Position numbers and translations under genes: made by a program | Notes under the pieces: generated by a model | The model's input: only the letters and a program-made list of their open reading frames with translations | Told to the model about the DNA's origin: nothing | Database searches by the model: none | From: Aristolochia californica | Lineage: Eukaryota; Streptophyta; Magnoliopsida; Piperales; Aristolochiaceae | Assembly: GCA_029961685.1 (NCBI GenBank) | Contig: JARWKL010000006.1 | Coordinates: forward strand, 17,795,276-17,859,275 | Direction of reading: 5' to 3' | DNA: 64,000 nucleotides | Part shown: positions 47,911-61,000 of the stretch, piece after piece | Layout: each line of letters opens with the position of its first letter | How positions within the stretch are numbered: position 1 is the first letter of the stretch

Positions 47911-48939
47911 ACCTAATGATCCAATTTTTTTGAGTAGAAACAGTTAAATTCTCATGTTAACATGCGGTGGGATATTTACCAGAGCCAAACAACCCACTTT
48001 TTCCCTATTTTAGAAAAAGCGGACCTTAAAATCATAGATCATCGTAAATGTTTTGTTCGATTAATGATGTGTAATGATTTCTTTTAGAAATGACTTAAGG
48101 TTGGGAAGTTAAGACAGTTAAAAATGCCTCCCCCCCCTCCCCCTCTTCTAATGATTGCAAAACCTAATATAAAAAAAACTAAAAGAGTTTACAAACCTTA
48201 AAAATCACAGATACTTTTTCAAATTATCTTCTCTGCATTTGTGCATTTTCATTTTGGATGTTTAATTTTTTTTCAAATCCAAACTTGATTTTTCTGTCTC
48301 CCATTTTTCTCGTAGACAAAAAGATAAGGCAAATAGATCACAAAAAAATGAAAATTTTAGAGTTTATGTATGCAAAAGATTGAAAACTATCACAAATGTA
48401 ACTGAAGAAAATTATTTCACACACTAAAAATGAACAACAAAGTTTTGTTATCCATGTTTGGGAAATTCCACTAGTACAACCCCTAATAGCTTGGTGGAAT
48501 TTTATATGAAAGAGATTTCTAATTGATCCTAATATGTCATAAATGTGGATGTGCAAGTTTGAAACATGTTGAAGATGCTAATGACCAAATGATCCGAAAA
48601 ATTTCAAGGAGTAGAAAAAATTAAATTCTCAAGTTAACGTGCGGTGGGTTATTTACTAGAGCCAAACAACCCACTTTTTGCCTATTTTACAAAAAGCGGA
48701 CCTAAAAATCATAGATCTTCAAAAAATATTTTGATCGATTAATGATGTGTAATGGCTACAATTTTTTTTAGAAATAACTTATGGTTTGGGAGTCAAATCT
48801 CCATTAAAAATGCCACACCCCCTCCCCCTTTTCACATAATTGTCAAACCAAATATATAAAAAACTACAATCCATCAAAATCACATATAGTTTCACTCTCC
48901 CATTTTTCTCGTAAACAAAAAGATAAGGCAAATAGTTCA

Positions 48940-51700
48940 CAACAAAATGAAAATTTTAGAGTTTATGTATTCTAAAAATTGAAAACTATAATAAATGTAA
49001 GTGAAGAAAATTATTTCACGGACTAAAAATGAACACCAAATTTTTGTTATGCCTGTTTGGGAAATTCCACTAGTACAACCCCTAATAGCTTGGTGGAATT
49101 TTATAAGAAAGAGATTTCTATTTGATCCTAACAAGTTTTAAATGTGGATATGGATGCCTGAAACATGTTGAAAATGAAAATGACCTAATGTTCCAAAAAT
49201 TTGAATGAGTAGAAACAATTAAATTCTCAAGTTAACATGCGGTGGGATATTTACGAGAGCAAAAGAACCCACTTTTTGCCTATTTTAAAAAAAGCAGACC
49301 TAAAAATCTTAGATCATCGTAAATTTTATGATCGATTAATGATGTGTAACGGCTATGATTATTTTTAGAAATGACTTATGGTTTCGAAGTGAACAACAGT
49401 TGAAAATACCTCGCCTTCCCTTTTCGAATGAATGCAAAGCACCAAATATATAAAAAACTTAAAGAGTTTACAATCCTTAAAAATCAAAGATACTTTTTGG
49501 AATTATGTCTCTCAGCATTTGTGAATTTCCATTTTGGATGTTCAATTTTTTTTCAAATCCAAACTTGAGTTTTCACCCTCCCTTTTTTTCTCGTAAACAA
49601 AAAGATAAGTCAAATAGATCACAACAAAATGAAAATTTCAGATTTTATGTATGCAAAAAATTGAAAAATATAATAAATTTAAGTGAAGAAAATTATTTCA
49701 CGCACTAAAAATGAACTCCAAAGTTTTGTTATCCATATTTGAGAAATTCCACTAGTACAACCCCTAATAGCGTGGTGGAAATTTATAAGAAAGAAAATTC
49801 TAATTGATCCTAACATAGTTGAAATGTGGATATGCAAGTCTGAAACATGGTGAAGATGCAAATGACCAAATAATCCCAAAATTTCAAGGAGTAGAAAAAT
49901 TAAATTTTCAAGTTAACGTGCAGTGGGATATTTACCAGAGATAAACAAGCAACTTTTTGCCTATTTTACAGAAAGCGGTCCTAACAATCATTGATCATCA
50001 AAAATGTTTTGATCGATTAATAATGTGTAACGGCTACAATTTTTGTTAGAAATGACTTATGGTTTGTGAGTTAACACTCAGTTCAAAATGCCTCGCCCCC
50101 CATGTGCCAATGATTGCAAAACAAAATATATCAAAAACTAAAAGAGTTTACAATCCAAACAAATCACACATACTTTTTGGAATTATCTCTCTCAGCATTT
50201 GTGCATTTCCATTTTGGATGTTCAATATTTTTTTCAAATCAAAACTTGAGTTTTCACTCTCCCATTTTTCTCGAAAACAAAAATATTAGGCAAAACGATC
50301 ACAAAAAAAAATTATTGTATGCAAAAAAATTTGAAAACTATAATAAATGGAAGTGAAGAAAATTATTTCACGCACTAAAAATGAACTCCAAAGTTTTGTT
50401 ATGCCTGTTTAGGAAATTGCACTAGTACAACCCCTAATAGCTTGGTGGAATTTTATAAGAAAGAGATTTCTATTTGATCCTAACAAGTTTTAAATGTGGA
50501 TATGGATGCCTGAAACATGTTGAAGATGAAAATGACCTAATGATCAAAAAATTTGAACGAGTAGAAAAAATTAAATTCTCAAGTTAACGTGCGGTGGGAT
50601 ATTTACCAGAGCAAAAAAACCCACTTTTTGCCTATTTTACAAAAAGCAGACCTAACAATCTTAGATCATCGAAAATTTTTTGATCGATTAATGATGTGTA
50701 ACGGCTATGACTAGTTTTAGAAATGACTTATGGTTTCGAATAGTTGAAAATACCTCGCCCACCCTTTCTAATGATTGCAAAACACCAAATATATAAAAAA
50801 CATTAAGAGTTTACAATCCTTAAAAAACAAAGATACTTTTTGGTATTATGTCTCTCAGCATTTGTGAATTTCCATTTTGGATGTTCAATTTTTTTTCAAA
50901 TCCACACCTGAGTTTTCACTCTCCCTTTTTTTCTCGTAAACAAAAAGATAAGGGAAATAGATCACAACAAAATGAAAATTTTAGAGTTTATGTATGCAAA
51001 AAATTGAAAAATATAATAAATTGAAGTGAAGAAAATTATTTCACACACTAAAAATGAACACCAAAGTTTTGTTATCCATATTTGGGAAATTCCACTAGTA
51101 CAACCCCTAATAGCGTGGTGGAATTTTTTAAGAAAGAGAATTCTAATTGATCCTAACATATTTGAAATGTGGATATGCATGCCTGAAACATGTTGAAGAT
51201 GCAAATGACCTAATGATCCAAAATTTTCAAGGAGTAGAAAAAATTAAATTATCAAGTTAACGTGCGGTGGCATATTGACCAGAGCAAAACAACCCACTTT
51301 TTGCCTATTTTACAATAAACGGACCTAACAATCATAGATCATTTTAAATTTTTTGATCGATTAATGATGTGTAACGCCTATAATTTTGTTTAGAAATGAC
51401 TTAAGGTTTGGGAGTCAAAACTCAATTCAAAAGGGCTCACCCCCCTCTTCCGATGATTGCAAAACCCAATATATAAAAAATTAATAGAGTTTACCATCCT
51501 AAAAGATCACAGATACTTTTTGGAATTATCTCTCTCAGCATTTGTGCATTTCCATTTTGGAAGTTCAATTTTTTTTCAAATCAGAACTTGAGATTTTACT
51601 CTCCCATTTTTCTCGAAAACAAAAATATCAGGCAAAACGATCACAAAAAAAAAATTATTGCATGAAAAAAAAATTGAAAACTATAATAAATGTAAGTGAA
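48940..51700 (+). repeat. Two-monomer tandem duplication (~1,352 bp x2)
   Basis: Pairs at a constant offset of about 1,352 bp: GTTATGCCTGTTT at 49046 and 50398, GGTTTCGAA with TTGAAAATACCTCGCC near 49380 and 50733, and AGGCAAAACGATCAC near 50288 and 51632. The last pair drifts to about 1,344 because of small deletions. The middle monomers do not share these variants, so the unit is a dimer. Confidence 0.8.
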
Positions 51701-52435
51701 GAAAATTATTTCATGCACTAAAAATAAAAACCAAAGTTTTTTTATCCATGTTTGAGAAATTCCACTAGCACAACCCAAAAAATCTTGGTGGAATTTTAAA
51801 AGAAAGAGAGTTCTATTTGATCCTACAAAGTTTTAAATGTGGATATGAATGCCTGAAATATGTTGAAGATGCAAATGACCTAATGATCCAAAAATTTCTA
51901 AGAGTAGAAAATATTAAATTCTCAAATTAACGTGCAGTGGGATATTTACCAGAGCCAAACAACCCACTTTTTCCATGTTTTACAAAAAGCGGACTTAATA
52001 ATCTTACATCATCGTAATTTTTTTGATAGATTAATGATATGTAACGGCTATGATTTTTTTTACAAATGACTTATGTTTTGGAAGTGAACGCAATTAAAAA
52101 TGCCCCACCTCCCCTTTTCCGATGATTGCAAAACATAATATATAAAAAACTAAAAGAGTTTACAATCCTTAAAAATCATAGATACATTTTGGAATTATCT
52201 TCTCTCAGCATTTGTGTATTTCCATTTTGGATGTTAATTTTTTTTTCAAATCCAAACTTTAGTTTTCACTCTCCCTTTTTTCTGGTAAACAAAAAGAAAA
52301 TGCAAATAGATCACAACAAAATGAAAATTTTAGAGTTTATGTGTACAAAAAATCAAAAAATATACTAAATGTAAGTGAATAAAATTATTTCATGCATTAA
52401 AAATGAACACCAAAGTTATGTTATCCAATTTTGGG

Positions 52436-52543
52436 AAATTCCACTAGTACAACCCCTAATTACTTGGTGGAATTTTATAAAAAAGAGATTTCTAATTGAT
52501 CCTAACATGTTTTAAATGTGGATATGCATGCCTGAAACATGTT
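52436..52543 (+). other. Paired dyads in a satellite monomer (example 2)
   Basis: AAATTCCAC (52436-52444) and GTGGAATTT (52467-52475), then 28 bp, then AACATGTTT (52504-52512) and AAACATGTT (52535-52543). Loops are both 22 bp and all four arms are perfect, as in example 1 over 6 kb away. The first dyad is also perfect at 14383-14422. Confidence 0.9.
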
Positions 52544-53904
52544 GAAGATGCAAATGACCTAATGATCCAAAATTTTCAAGGAGTAGAAAAAATTAAATTA
52601 TCAAGTTAACGTGCGGTGGGATATTTACTAGAGCAAAACAACCTACTTTTTGCCTATTTCACAATAAACGGACCTAACAATCAATGATCATCGTAAATTT
52701 TTTGATCGATTAATGATGTGTAATGGCTATAATTTTTCTTAGAAATGACTTATGGTTTGGGAGTCAACACTCAGTTAAAAATGACTCGCTCCCCTATTTT
52801 AGATGATTGCAAAACCTTACATATAAAAAACTTAAAGAGTTTAAGATCCTTAAAAATCACATATACTTTTTGGAATTTTCTTGTCAATGTAATTGTGCAT
52901 TTCTATTTTGGATGTTCAATTTTTTTTCATATCCAAACTTTAGTTTTCATTATCCCATTTTTCTCATAAACAAAAAGATAAGGCAAACAGATCACAACTA
53001 AATGAAATTTTTAGAGTTTATGTACACAAAAAATTGAAAAATATAATAAATGTAAGTGAAGAAAATTATTTCATGCACTAAAAATGAATTCCAAAGTTTT
53101 GTTATCCATGTTAGGGAAATTCTACTAGTACAACCCCTAATTGCTTAGTGGAATTTTATAAGAAAGATATTTCTAATTCATCCTAATATGTTTTAAATGT
53201 GGATATGCGTGCCTGAAACATGTTGAAGAGGCAAATGACCTATTGATCCAAAAATTTCAAGGAGTAGAAAAAATTAAATTTTCAATTTAACGTGCGGTGG
53301 GATATTTACCAGAGCAAAACAACCTACTTTTTGCCTATTTCATAATAAACGGACCTAACAATCAATGATCATCGTAAATGTTTTGATCGATTATTGATGT
53401 GTAACAGCTTTAATTTTTGTTAGAAATGACTTATGGTTTGGGAGTCAACACTCAGTTATACATACCTCGCCCCCTCTTTTCCGAAGATTGCAAAACCTTA
53501 TGTATAAAAAACTAAAAGATTTTTCGATCCTTAAAAATCACAGATACTTTTTGGAATTATCTCAGCATTTTTGCATTTCCATTTGGGATGTTTCAGTTTT
53601 TTTTCAAATCCAAACTTGAGTTTTCACTCTCCCATTTTTCTCGCAAACAAAAAGATAAGGCAAATAGATCACAACAAAATTAAAATTTTAGAGTTGATGT
53701 ATGCAAAAAATTTGAAAAAAATAATAAATGTAAGTTAAGAAAATTATTTCACACACTAAAAATGAAGACCAATGTTTTGTTATCCATGTTTGGGAAATTC
53801 CACTATTACAACTCCATAAACTTGGTGGAATTTAATAAGATAGAGATTTCTAGTTGATTCTAACATGTTTTAAATGTGGATACACATGTCTGAAACATGT
53901 TGAA

Positions 53905-53930
53905 GATGCAAATGACCTAATATATAAAAA
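53905..53930 (+). repeat. Truncated monomer with a 7-bp microhomology junction
   Basis: GCAAATGACCTAAT runs directly into ATATAAAAAACTAAAAG at 53915-53921. ACCTAAT is shared by the two normal contexts (GACCTAATGATCC and AACCTAATATATAAAA), so about 258 bp including a landmark was lost by a microhomology deletion. The interval 53420 to 54521 is 1,101 bp. Confidence 0.88.
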
Positions 53931-54578
53931 ACTAAAAGAGTTTACAATTCTTAAAAATCACATATACTTTTTTGAATTATCTCTCTTAGAATTTGTGCAT
54001 TTTCATTTTGGATGTGCAATTTATTTAAAAATCGAAACTTGAGTTTTCACTCTCCCATTTTTCTCGTAAACAAAAAGATAAGGAAAATAGATCACAACAA
54101 AGTAAAAAATTTAGAGTTTATGTATGCAAAAAATTGAAAACTTTAATAAATGTAAGTGAATAAAATTATTTCACGCACTAAAAAGGAACACCTATGTTTT
54201 GGTATCCATGTTTGGGAAATTCCACAAGTACAACCCCTAATAGCTTGGAGGAATTTTACAAGAAAGAGACTTCTAATTTATCCTAACATGTTTTAAATGT
54301 GGTGGATATGCATGCTTGAAACATGTTGAAGGTGAAAATGACCTAATGATAAAAAAATTTCAAGGATCAGAAAAAATTAAATTCTCAAGTTAACATGCGG
54401 TGGGATAATTACCAGAGCCAAACAACCTACTTTTTGCCTTTTTACAAAAGCCGACCTAACAATCATAGGTCAGTGTAAATGTTTTGATCGATTAATGTGG
54501 TGTAACGGCTATAATTTTTGTTCAAAATGACTTATGGTTTGGGAGTCAACATTCAGTTACAAACACCAAGGCGGCAAA

Positions 54579-54590
54579 CCCCCCCCCCCC
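54579..54590 (+). repeat. C-tract (12 C) with a short unusual flank
   Basis: Preceded by CACCAAGGCGGCAAA, not seen at this position in other monomers. Confidence 0.8.
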
Positions 54591-57500
54591 TCTACTTTTT
54601 CGATGATTACAAAACCTAATTTATAAAAAATGAAAATAATTTACAATCCTTAAAAATGCCAGATACTTTGTGGAATCCAAACTTGAGTTTTCACTCTCCC
54701 ATTTTTCTATTAAACAAAAAGATAAGGCAAATAGATCACTACAAAATGAAAATTTTGGAATTTATGTATGCAAAAAATTGAAAACTATAATAATTTTAAG
54801 TGAAGAAAATTATTTCCAGATCAAAATTTTAACACCAAAGTTTTCTTATCCATGTTTGGGAAATTCCACTGGTACAACCCGTAATAACTTGGTGGAATTT
54901 TATAAGAAAGAGATTTTTAATTGATCCTAACATATTTTGAATGCGGATATGCATGCCTGAAACATGTTGAAGGTGCAAATGACCTAATAATCCAAAAATT
55001 TCAAGGAATAGAAAAAATTAAATTCGCAAGTTAACGTGCGGTGGGATAATTACCAGAGCCAAACAACCCATTTTTTGCCCATTTTACAATAAACGGAACT
55101 TCCAATCATAGATCATCATAAATGTTTTGATCGATTAATGATGTGTATTGGCTATAATGTTTGTTAGAAATGACTTATGGTTTGGGAGTCAACACTCAAT
55201 TAAAAATGCCTCGCCCTCCCTTTTCCGAATATTGAAAAAACTAATATATAAAAAACTAAAAGAGTTTACAATCCTTAAAAATCACAGATACTTTTTGGAA
55301 TTATCTTCTCTCAGCATTTGTGCATTTCCATTTTGGATGTTCAATTTTTTATCAATTCCAAACTTGAGCTTTCACTCTCCCGTTTTTCTCGTAAACAAAA
55401 AGACAAGGCAAATAGATCACAACAAGATTAAAATTTTAAAGTTTATGTAGGAAAATAAATTGAAAAATATCATATTTGTAAGTTAAGAAAATTGTTTCAT
55501 ACACTAAAAATGAACCCCAAAGTTTTGCAATCCATGTTTGGGAAATTCCACTAGTACAACGCTTAAAAGCTTGGTGGAATATTATACGAAACAGATTTCT
55601 AATTGATCCTAACATGTTTTAAATGTGGATACGCATGCCTGAAACATGTTGATGATGCAAATGACCTAATTATCAGAAAATTTCAAGGAGTAGGAAAAAT
55701 TAAATTCTCTCGTTAATTGGCAAAGGGATATTTACCAGAGCCAAATAACCCACTTTTTGCTTATTTTACAATAAAAGGACCTAACAATAATAGATCATAA
55801 TAAATGTTTTGATCGATTAATGATGTGTAACGGCTACAATTTTTGATAGAAATGACTAATGGTTTGGGAGTGAACACTCAGTTAAAAATGCCACACCCCC
55901 TTTTTCGATGATTGCAAAACCTAATATGTAAAAAACCAAAAGAGTTTAAAATCCTTAAAAATCACAAATACTTTTTTTGAATTTTCTCTCTCAGCATTTG
56001 TGCATTTCCATTTTGGATGTTCAATTTTTTTTCAAATCCAAACTTGAGTTTTCACTCTCCCATTTTTATCGTAAACAAAAAGATAAGGAAAATATATCAC
56101 AACAAAATGGAATTTTAGCGTTAATGTATGCAAAAAATTGAAAACTATAATAAATGTAAGTGAATAAAATTATTTCACTCACTAAAAATGAACACCAAAG
56201 TTTTTTTATCGAGGTTTGGGAAATTTCACTTGTACAACCCCCAATTACTTGGTGGAAATTTATAAATAAGAGATTTTTTAATTTATCCTAACATGTTTTA
56301 AATGTGGATATGCATGCCTAACACATGTTGAAGGTTCAAATGACCTTATGATCTGAAAATTTCGAGTAGAAAAAATTAAATTCTCAAATTAATGTGCGGT
56401 GGGATATTTACCAGAGCCAAACAACCCACTTTTTGCCTATTTTACAATAAAGGGACCTAACAATCATAGATAATCATAATTGTTTTGATCAATTAATGAT
56501 GTGTAACGGCTATAATTTTTCTTAGAAATGACTCATGGTTTGGGAGTCAACACTCAGTTAAAAATTCTTCGCCCCCTTTTTTCGATGACTGCAAAACCTA
56601 ATATAAAAAACCTGAAAGAGTTTACGATCCTTAAACATCACAGATACTTTTTTGAATTATCTTCTATCAGCATTTTTGCATTTTCATTTTGGATGATAAT
56701 GTTTTTTTCAAATCCAAACTAGATTTTTCACTCTCCCATTTTTCTCGTAAACAAAAAGATAAGTCAAATAGACCACTACAAAATGAAAATATTAGAATTT
56801 ATGTATGCAAAAAATTGAAAACTATAATAAATGTAAGTGAAGAAAATTATATCCAGATCTAAATTTGAACACCAAAGTTTTGTTATACATGTTTGGGAAA
56901 TTTCACTAGTACAACCCGTAATTGCTTGGTGTAATTTTATAAGAAAGAGATTTCTAATTGATCCTAACATATTTTAAATGTGGATATCCTTGCCTGAAAC
57001 ATGTTGAAGATGCAAATGACCTACTGATCCAAAATTTTCAAGGAGTAGAAAAAATTAAATTCTCTAGTTAACGTGCGATGGGATATTTACCAGAGCCAAA
57101 CCACCCACTTTTTGCCTACTTTACAATAAATGGACCTTCCAATCATAGATCATCTAAAATGTTTTGAACGATTAATGATGTGTGACTATAATATTTGTTA
57201 GAAATGACTTATGGTTTGAGAGCTAACACTCAGTTAAAAATGCCTCACGGTCCTTTTTCGAATATTGCAAAACCTAATATATAAAAAACTAAAAGAGTTT
57301 ACGATCCTTAAAAATCACATATACTTTTTGGAATTATCTTCTCTCAGCAGTTGTGCATTTCCATTTTTGATGTTCAATTTTTTATCAATTCCAAACTTGA
57401 GCTTTCACACTCCCGTTTTTCTCGTAAACAAAAAGATAAGGCAAATAGATCACGACAAAATTAAAATTTTAGAGTTTTTGTATGCAAATAAATTGAAAAC

Positions 57501-58020
57501 TATCATATTTGTAAGTTATGAAAATTGTTTCACACGCTAAAAATGAACACCAAAGTTTTGCTATCCATGGTTGGGAAATTCCACTAGTACAACCCGTAAC
57601 AGCTTGGTGGAATTTTATAAGAAACAGATTTCTAATTGATCATAACATGTTTTAAATGTGGATAAGCATGCCTGAATCATGTTGAAGATGCAAATGACCT
57701 AATGATCAAAAAATTTCAAGGAGTAGAAAAAATTAAATTATCTCGTTAACTAGTGGTGGGATATTTATCAGAGCCAAACAACCCACTTTTTGCCTATTTT
57801 ACAATAAAAGGACCTAACAATCATAGATCATCGTAAATTTTTTGATCGATTAAGGATGTGTAATGGCTACAATTTTTGATAGAAATGACTTATGGTTTGG
57901 GAGTCAACACTCAGTTAAAAATGCCACGCCCCCCTCCTTTTTTGATGATTGCAAAACCCAATAAATAAAAAACAAAAAAAGTTTGTTCAATTTTTTTTCA
58001 ATTCCAAACTTGAGTTTTCA

Positions 58021-61000
58021 CTCTCCCTTTTTTCTTGTAAACAAAAAGATAAGGAAAATATATTACAACAAAATGAAAATTTAAGAGTTTATGTACGCAA
58101 AAAATTAAAAACTATAATAAATGTAAGTGAAGAAAATTATTTCACTCACTAAAAATGAACACCAAAGTTTTTTTATCTATGTTTGGGAAATTTCACTTGT
58201 ACAACCCCTAATTACTTAGTGGAAATTTATAAATAAGATATTTCTAATTGATTCTAACATGTTTTAAATATGGATATCCATGCCTAAAACATGTTGAAGG
58301 TTCAAATGACCTTATGATCTAAAAATTTTGAGTAGAAAAAATTAAATTCTCAAATTAATGTGCCGTGGGATATTTACCAGAGTTAAAAAACCCACCTTTT
58401 GCCTATTTTACAATAAACGGACCAAACAATCATAGATCATTGTAATTGTTTTGATCAATTAATGATGTGTAATGACTATAATTTTTGTTAGAAATGACTT
58501 ATGGTTTGAGAGTCAACACTCAGTTAAAAATGCCTCGCCCCCCCTTTTTCGAATATTGCAAAACCTAATATATAAAAAACTAAAAGAGTTTAGGACCCTT
58601 AAAAATCACAGATACTTTTTGGAATTATCTTCTCTCAGTATTTATGCATTTCCATTTTGGATGTTCAATTTTTTATCAATTCCAAACTTGAGCTTTCACT
58701 GTCCTGTTTTTCTCGTAAACAAAAAGATAAGGCAAATAGATCACAACAAAATTAAAATTTTAGAGTTTATGTAATGGAAATAAATTGAAAACTGTAATAT
58801 TTTTAAGTTAAGAAAATTGTTTCACACGCCAAAAATCAACATCAAAGTTTTGCTATCCATGTTTTTGAAATTCCACTAGTACAACAACTAAAAGCTCGGT
58901 GGAATTTTATAAGAAACAAATTTCTAATTGATCCTAACATGTTTTAAATGTGGGTATGCATGCCTGAAACATGTTGAAGATGCAAATGACCTAATGATCA
59001 TAAAATTTCAAGGAGTAGAAAAACTTAAATTCTCTCGTTAACTAGCGGTGGGATATTTACTAGGGCCAAACAACCCACTTTTTGCCTATTTTGCAATAAA
59101 AGGACCTAACAATCATAGATCATCGTAAATGTTTTGATTGATTAATGATATGTAACGGATAAATTTTTTTATAGAAATGACTTATAGTTTGGGAGTCAAC
59201 ACTCTGTTAAAAATGCCACGCCCCCCCTTTTTCGATGATTGCAAAATCTAATATATAAAAAGAAAGAGTTTAAAATCCTTAAAAATCACAAATACTTTTT
59301 GGAATTTTCTCTCTCAACATTTGTGCATTTCTATTTTGGATGTTCAATTTTTTTTCAAGTCCAAACTTTAGTTTTCACTCTCCCATTTTTCTCGTAAACA
59401 AAAAGATAAGGAAAATATTTTACAACAAAATGAAAATTTAAGAGTTTATGTACGCAAAAAATTAAAAACTATAATAAATGTAAGTGAAGAAAATTATTTC
59501 ACTCACTAAAAATGAACACCAAAGTTTTTTTATCTATGTTTGGGAAATTTCACTTGTACAACCCCTAATTACTTAGTGGAAATTTATAAATAAGAGATTT
59601 CTAATTGATTCTAACATGTTTTAAATATGGATATCCATGCCTAAAACATGTTGAAGGTTCAAATGACCTTATGATCTAAAAATTTTGAGTAGAAAAAATT
59701 AAATTCTCAAATTAATGTGCCGTGGGATATTTACCAGAGCTAAAGAACCCACCTTTTGCCTATTTTACAATAAACGGACCAAACAATCATAGATCATTGT
59801 AATTGTTTTGATCAATTAATGATGTGTAATGACTATAATGTTTGTTAGAAATGACTTATGGTTTGAGAGTCAACACTCAGTTAAAAATGCCTCGCCCCCC
59901 CTTTTTCGAATATTGCAAAACCTAATATATAAAAAACTAAAAGAGTTTAGGACCCTTAAAAATCACAGATACTTTTTGGAATTATCTTCTCTCAGTATTT
60001 ATGCATTTCCATTTTGGATGTTCAATTTTTTATCAATTCCAAACTTGAGCTTTCACTGTCCTGTTTTTCTCGTAAACAAAAAGATAAGGCAAATAGATCA
60101 CAACAAAATTAAAATTTTAGAGTTTATGTAATGGAAATAAATTAAAAACTGTAATATTTGTAAGTTAAGAAAATTGTTTCACACGCCAAAAATCAACATC
60201 AAAGTTTTGCTATCCATGTTTTTGAAATTCCACTAGTACAACAACTAAAAGCTCGGTGGAATTTTATAAGAAACAAATTTCTAATTGATCCTAACATGTT
60301 TTAAATGTGGGTATGCATGCCTGAAACATGTTGAAGATGCAAATGACCTAATGATCATAAAATTTCAAGGAGTAGAAAAACTTAAATTCTCTCGTTAACT
60401 AGCGGTGGGATATTTACTAGGGCCAAACAACCCACTTTTTGCCTATTTTGCAATAAAAGGACCTAACAATCATAGATCATCGTAAATGTTTTGATTGATT
60501 AATGATATGTAACGGATAAATTTTTTTATAGAAATGACTTATAGTTTGGGAGTCAACACTCTGTTAAAAATGCCACGCCCCCCCTTTTTCGATGATTGCA
60601 AAATCTAAAATATAAAAAGAAAGAGTTTAAAATCCTTAAAAATCACAAATACTTTTTGGAATTTTCTCTCTCAACATTTGTGCATTTCTATTTTGGATGT
60701 TCAATTTTTTTTCAAGTCCAAACTTTAGTTTTCACTCTCCCATTTTTCTCGTAAACAAAAAGATAAGAAAAATATATCACAACAAAATGAAAATTTAAGA
60801 GTTTATGTATGCAAAAAATTGAAAATTATAATAAATGTAAGTGAAGAAAATTATTTCACTCACTAAAAAGGAACACCAAAGTTTTTTTATCCATGTTTGG
60901 GAAATTTCACTTGTACAACCCCTAATTACTTAGTGGAAATTTATAAATAAGAGATTTCTAATTGATCCTAACATGTTTTAAATGTGGATATGCATGCCTA

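Larger units (their letters stand above)
46346..48090 (+). repeat. Local expansion of a monomer subtype
   Basis: Monomers with landmarks at 46346, 47048 and 48084 share ATTTCTTTTAGAAATGAC, AAGGTTGGGAAGTTA and, in the preceding part, GAGTAGAAACAGTTAAATTC. They form a local subfamily distinct from neighbours, with long or mixed C/T tracts. The third is shortened by a deletion. Confidence 0.75.
42900..53870 (+). repeat. Long-range duplication (42.9-44.0 kb matches 52.7-53.9 kb)
   Basis: At an offset of about 9,814 bp the two stretches share CCCCTAATTGCTTAGTGG, GATATGCGTGCC, TTTTCGATCCTTAAAAA, CATTTTTGCATTTCC and GTAAGTTAAGAAAATTATTT, a combination I do not see elsewhere. Landmarks 42925 and 43606 pair with 52739 and 53420. 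The sequence between the two stretches is other satellite monomers, not part of the match. Outside these stretches the match fades. Confidence 0.65.
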
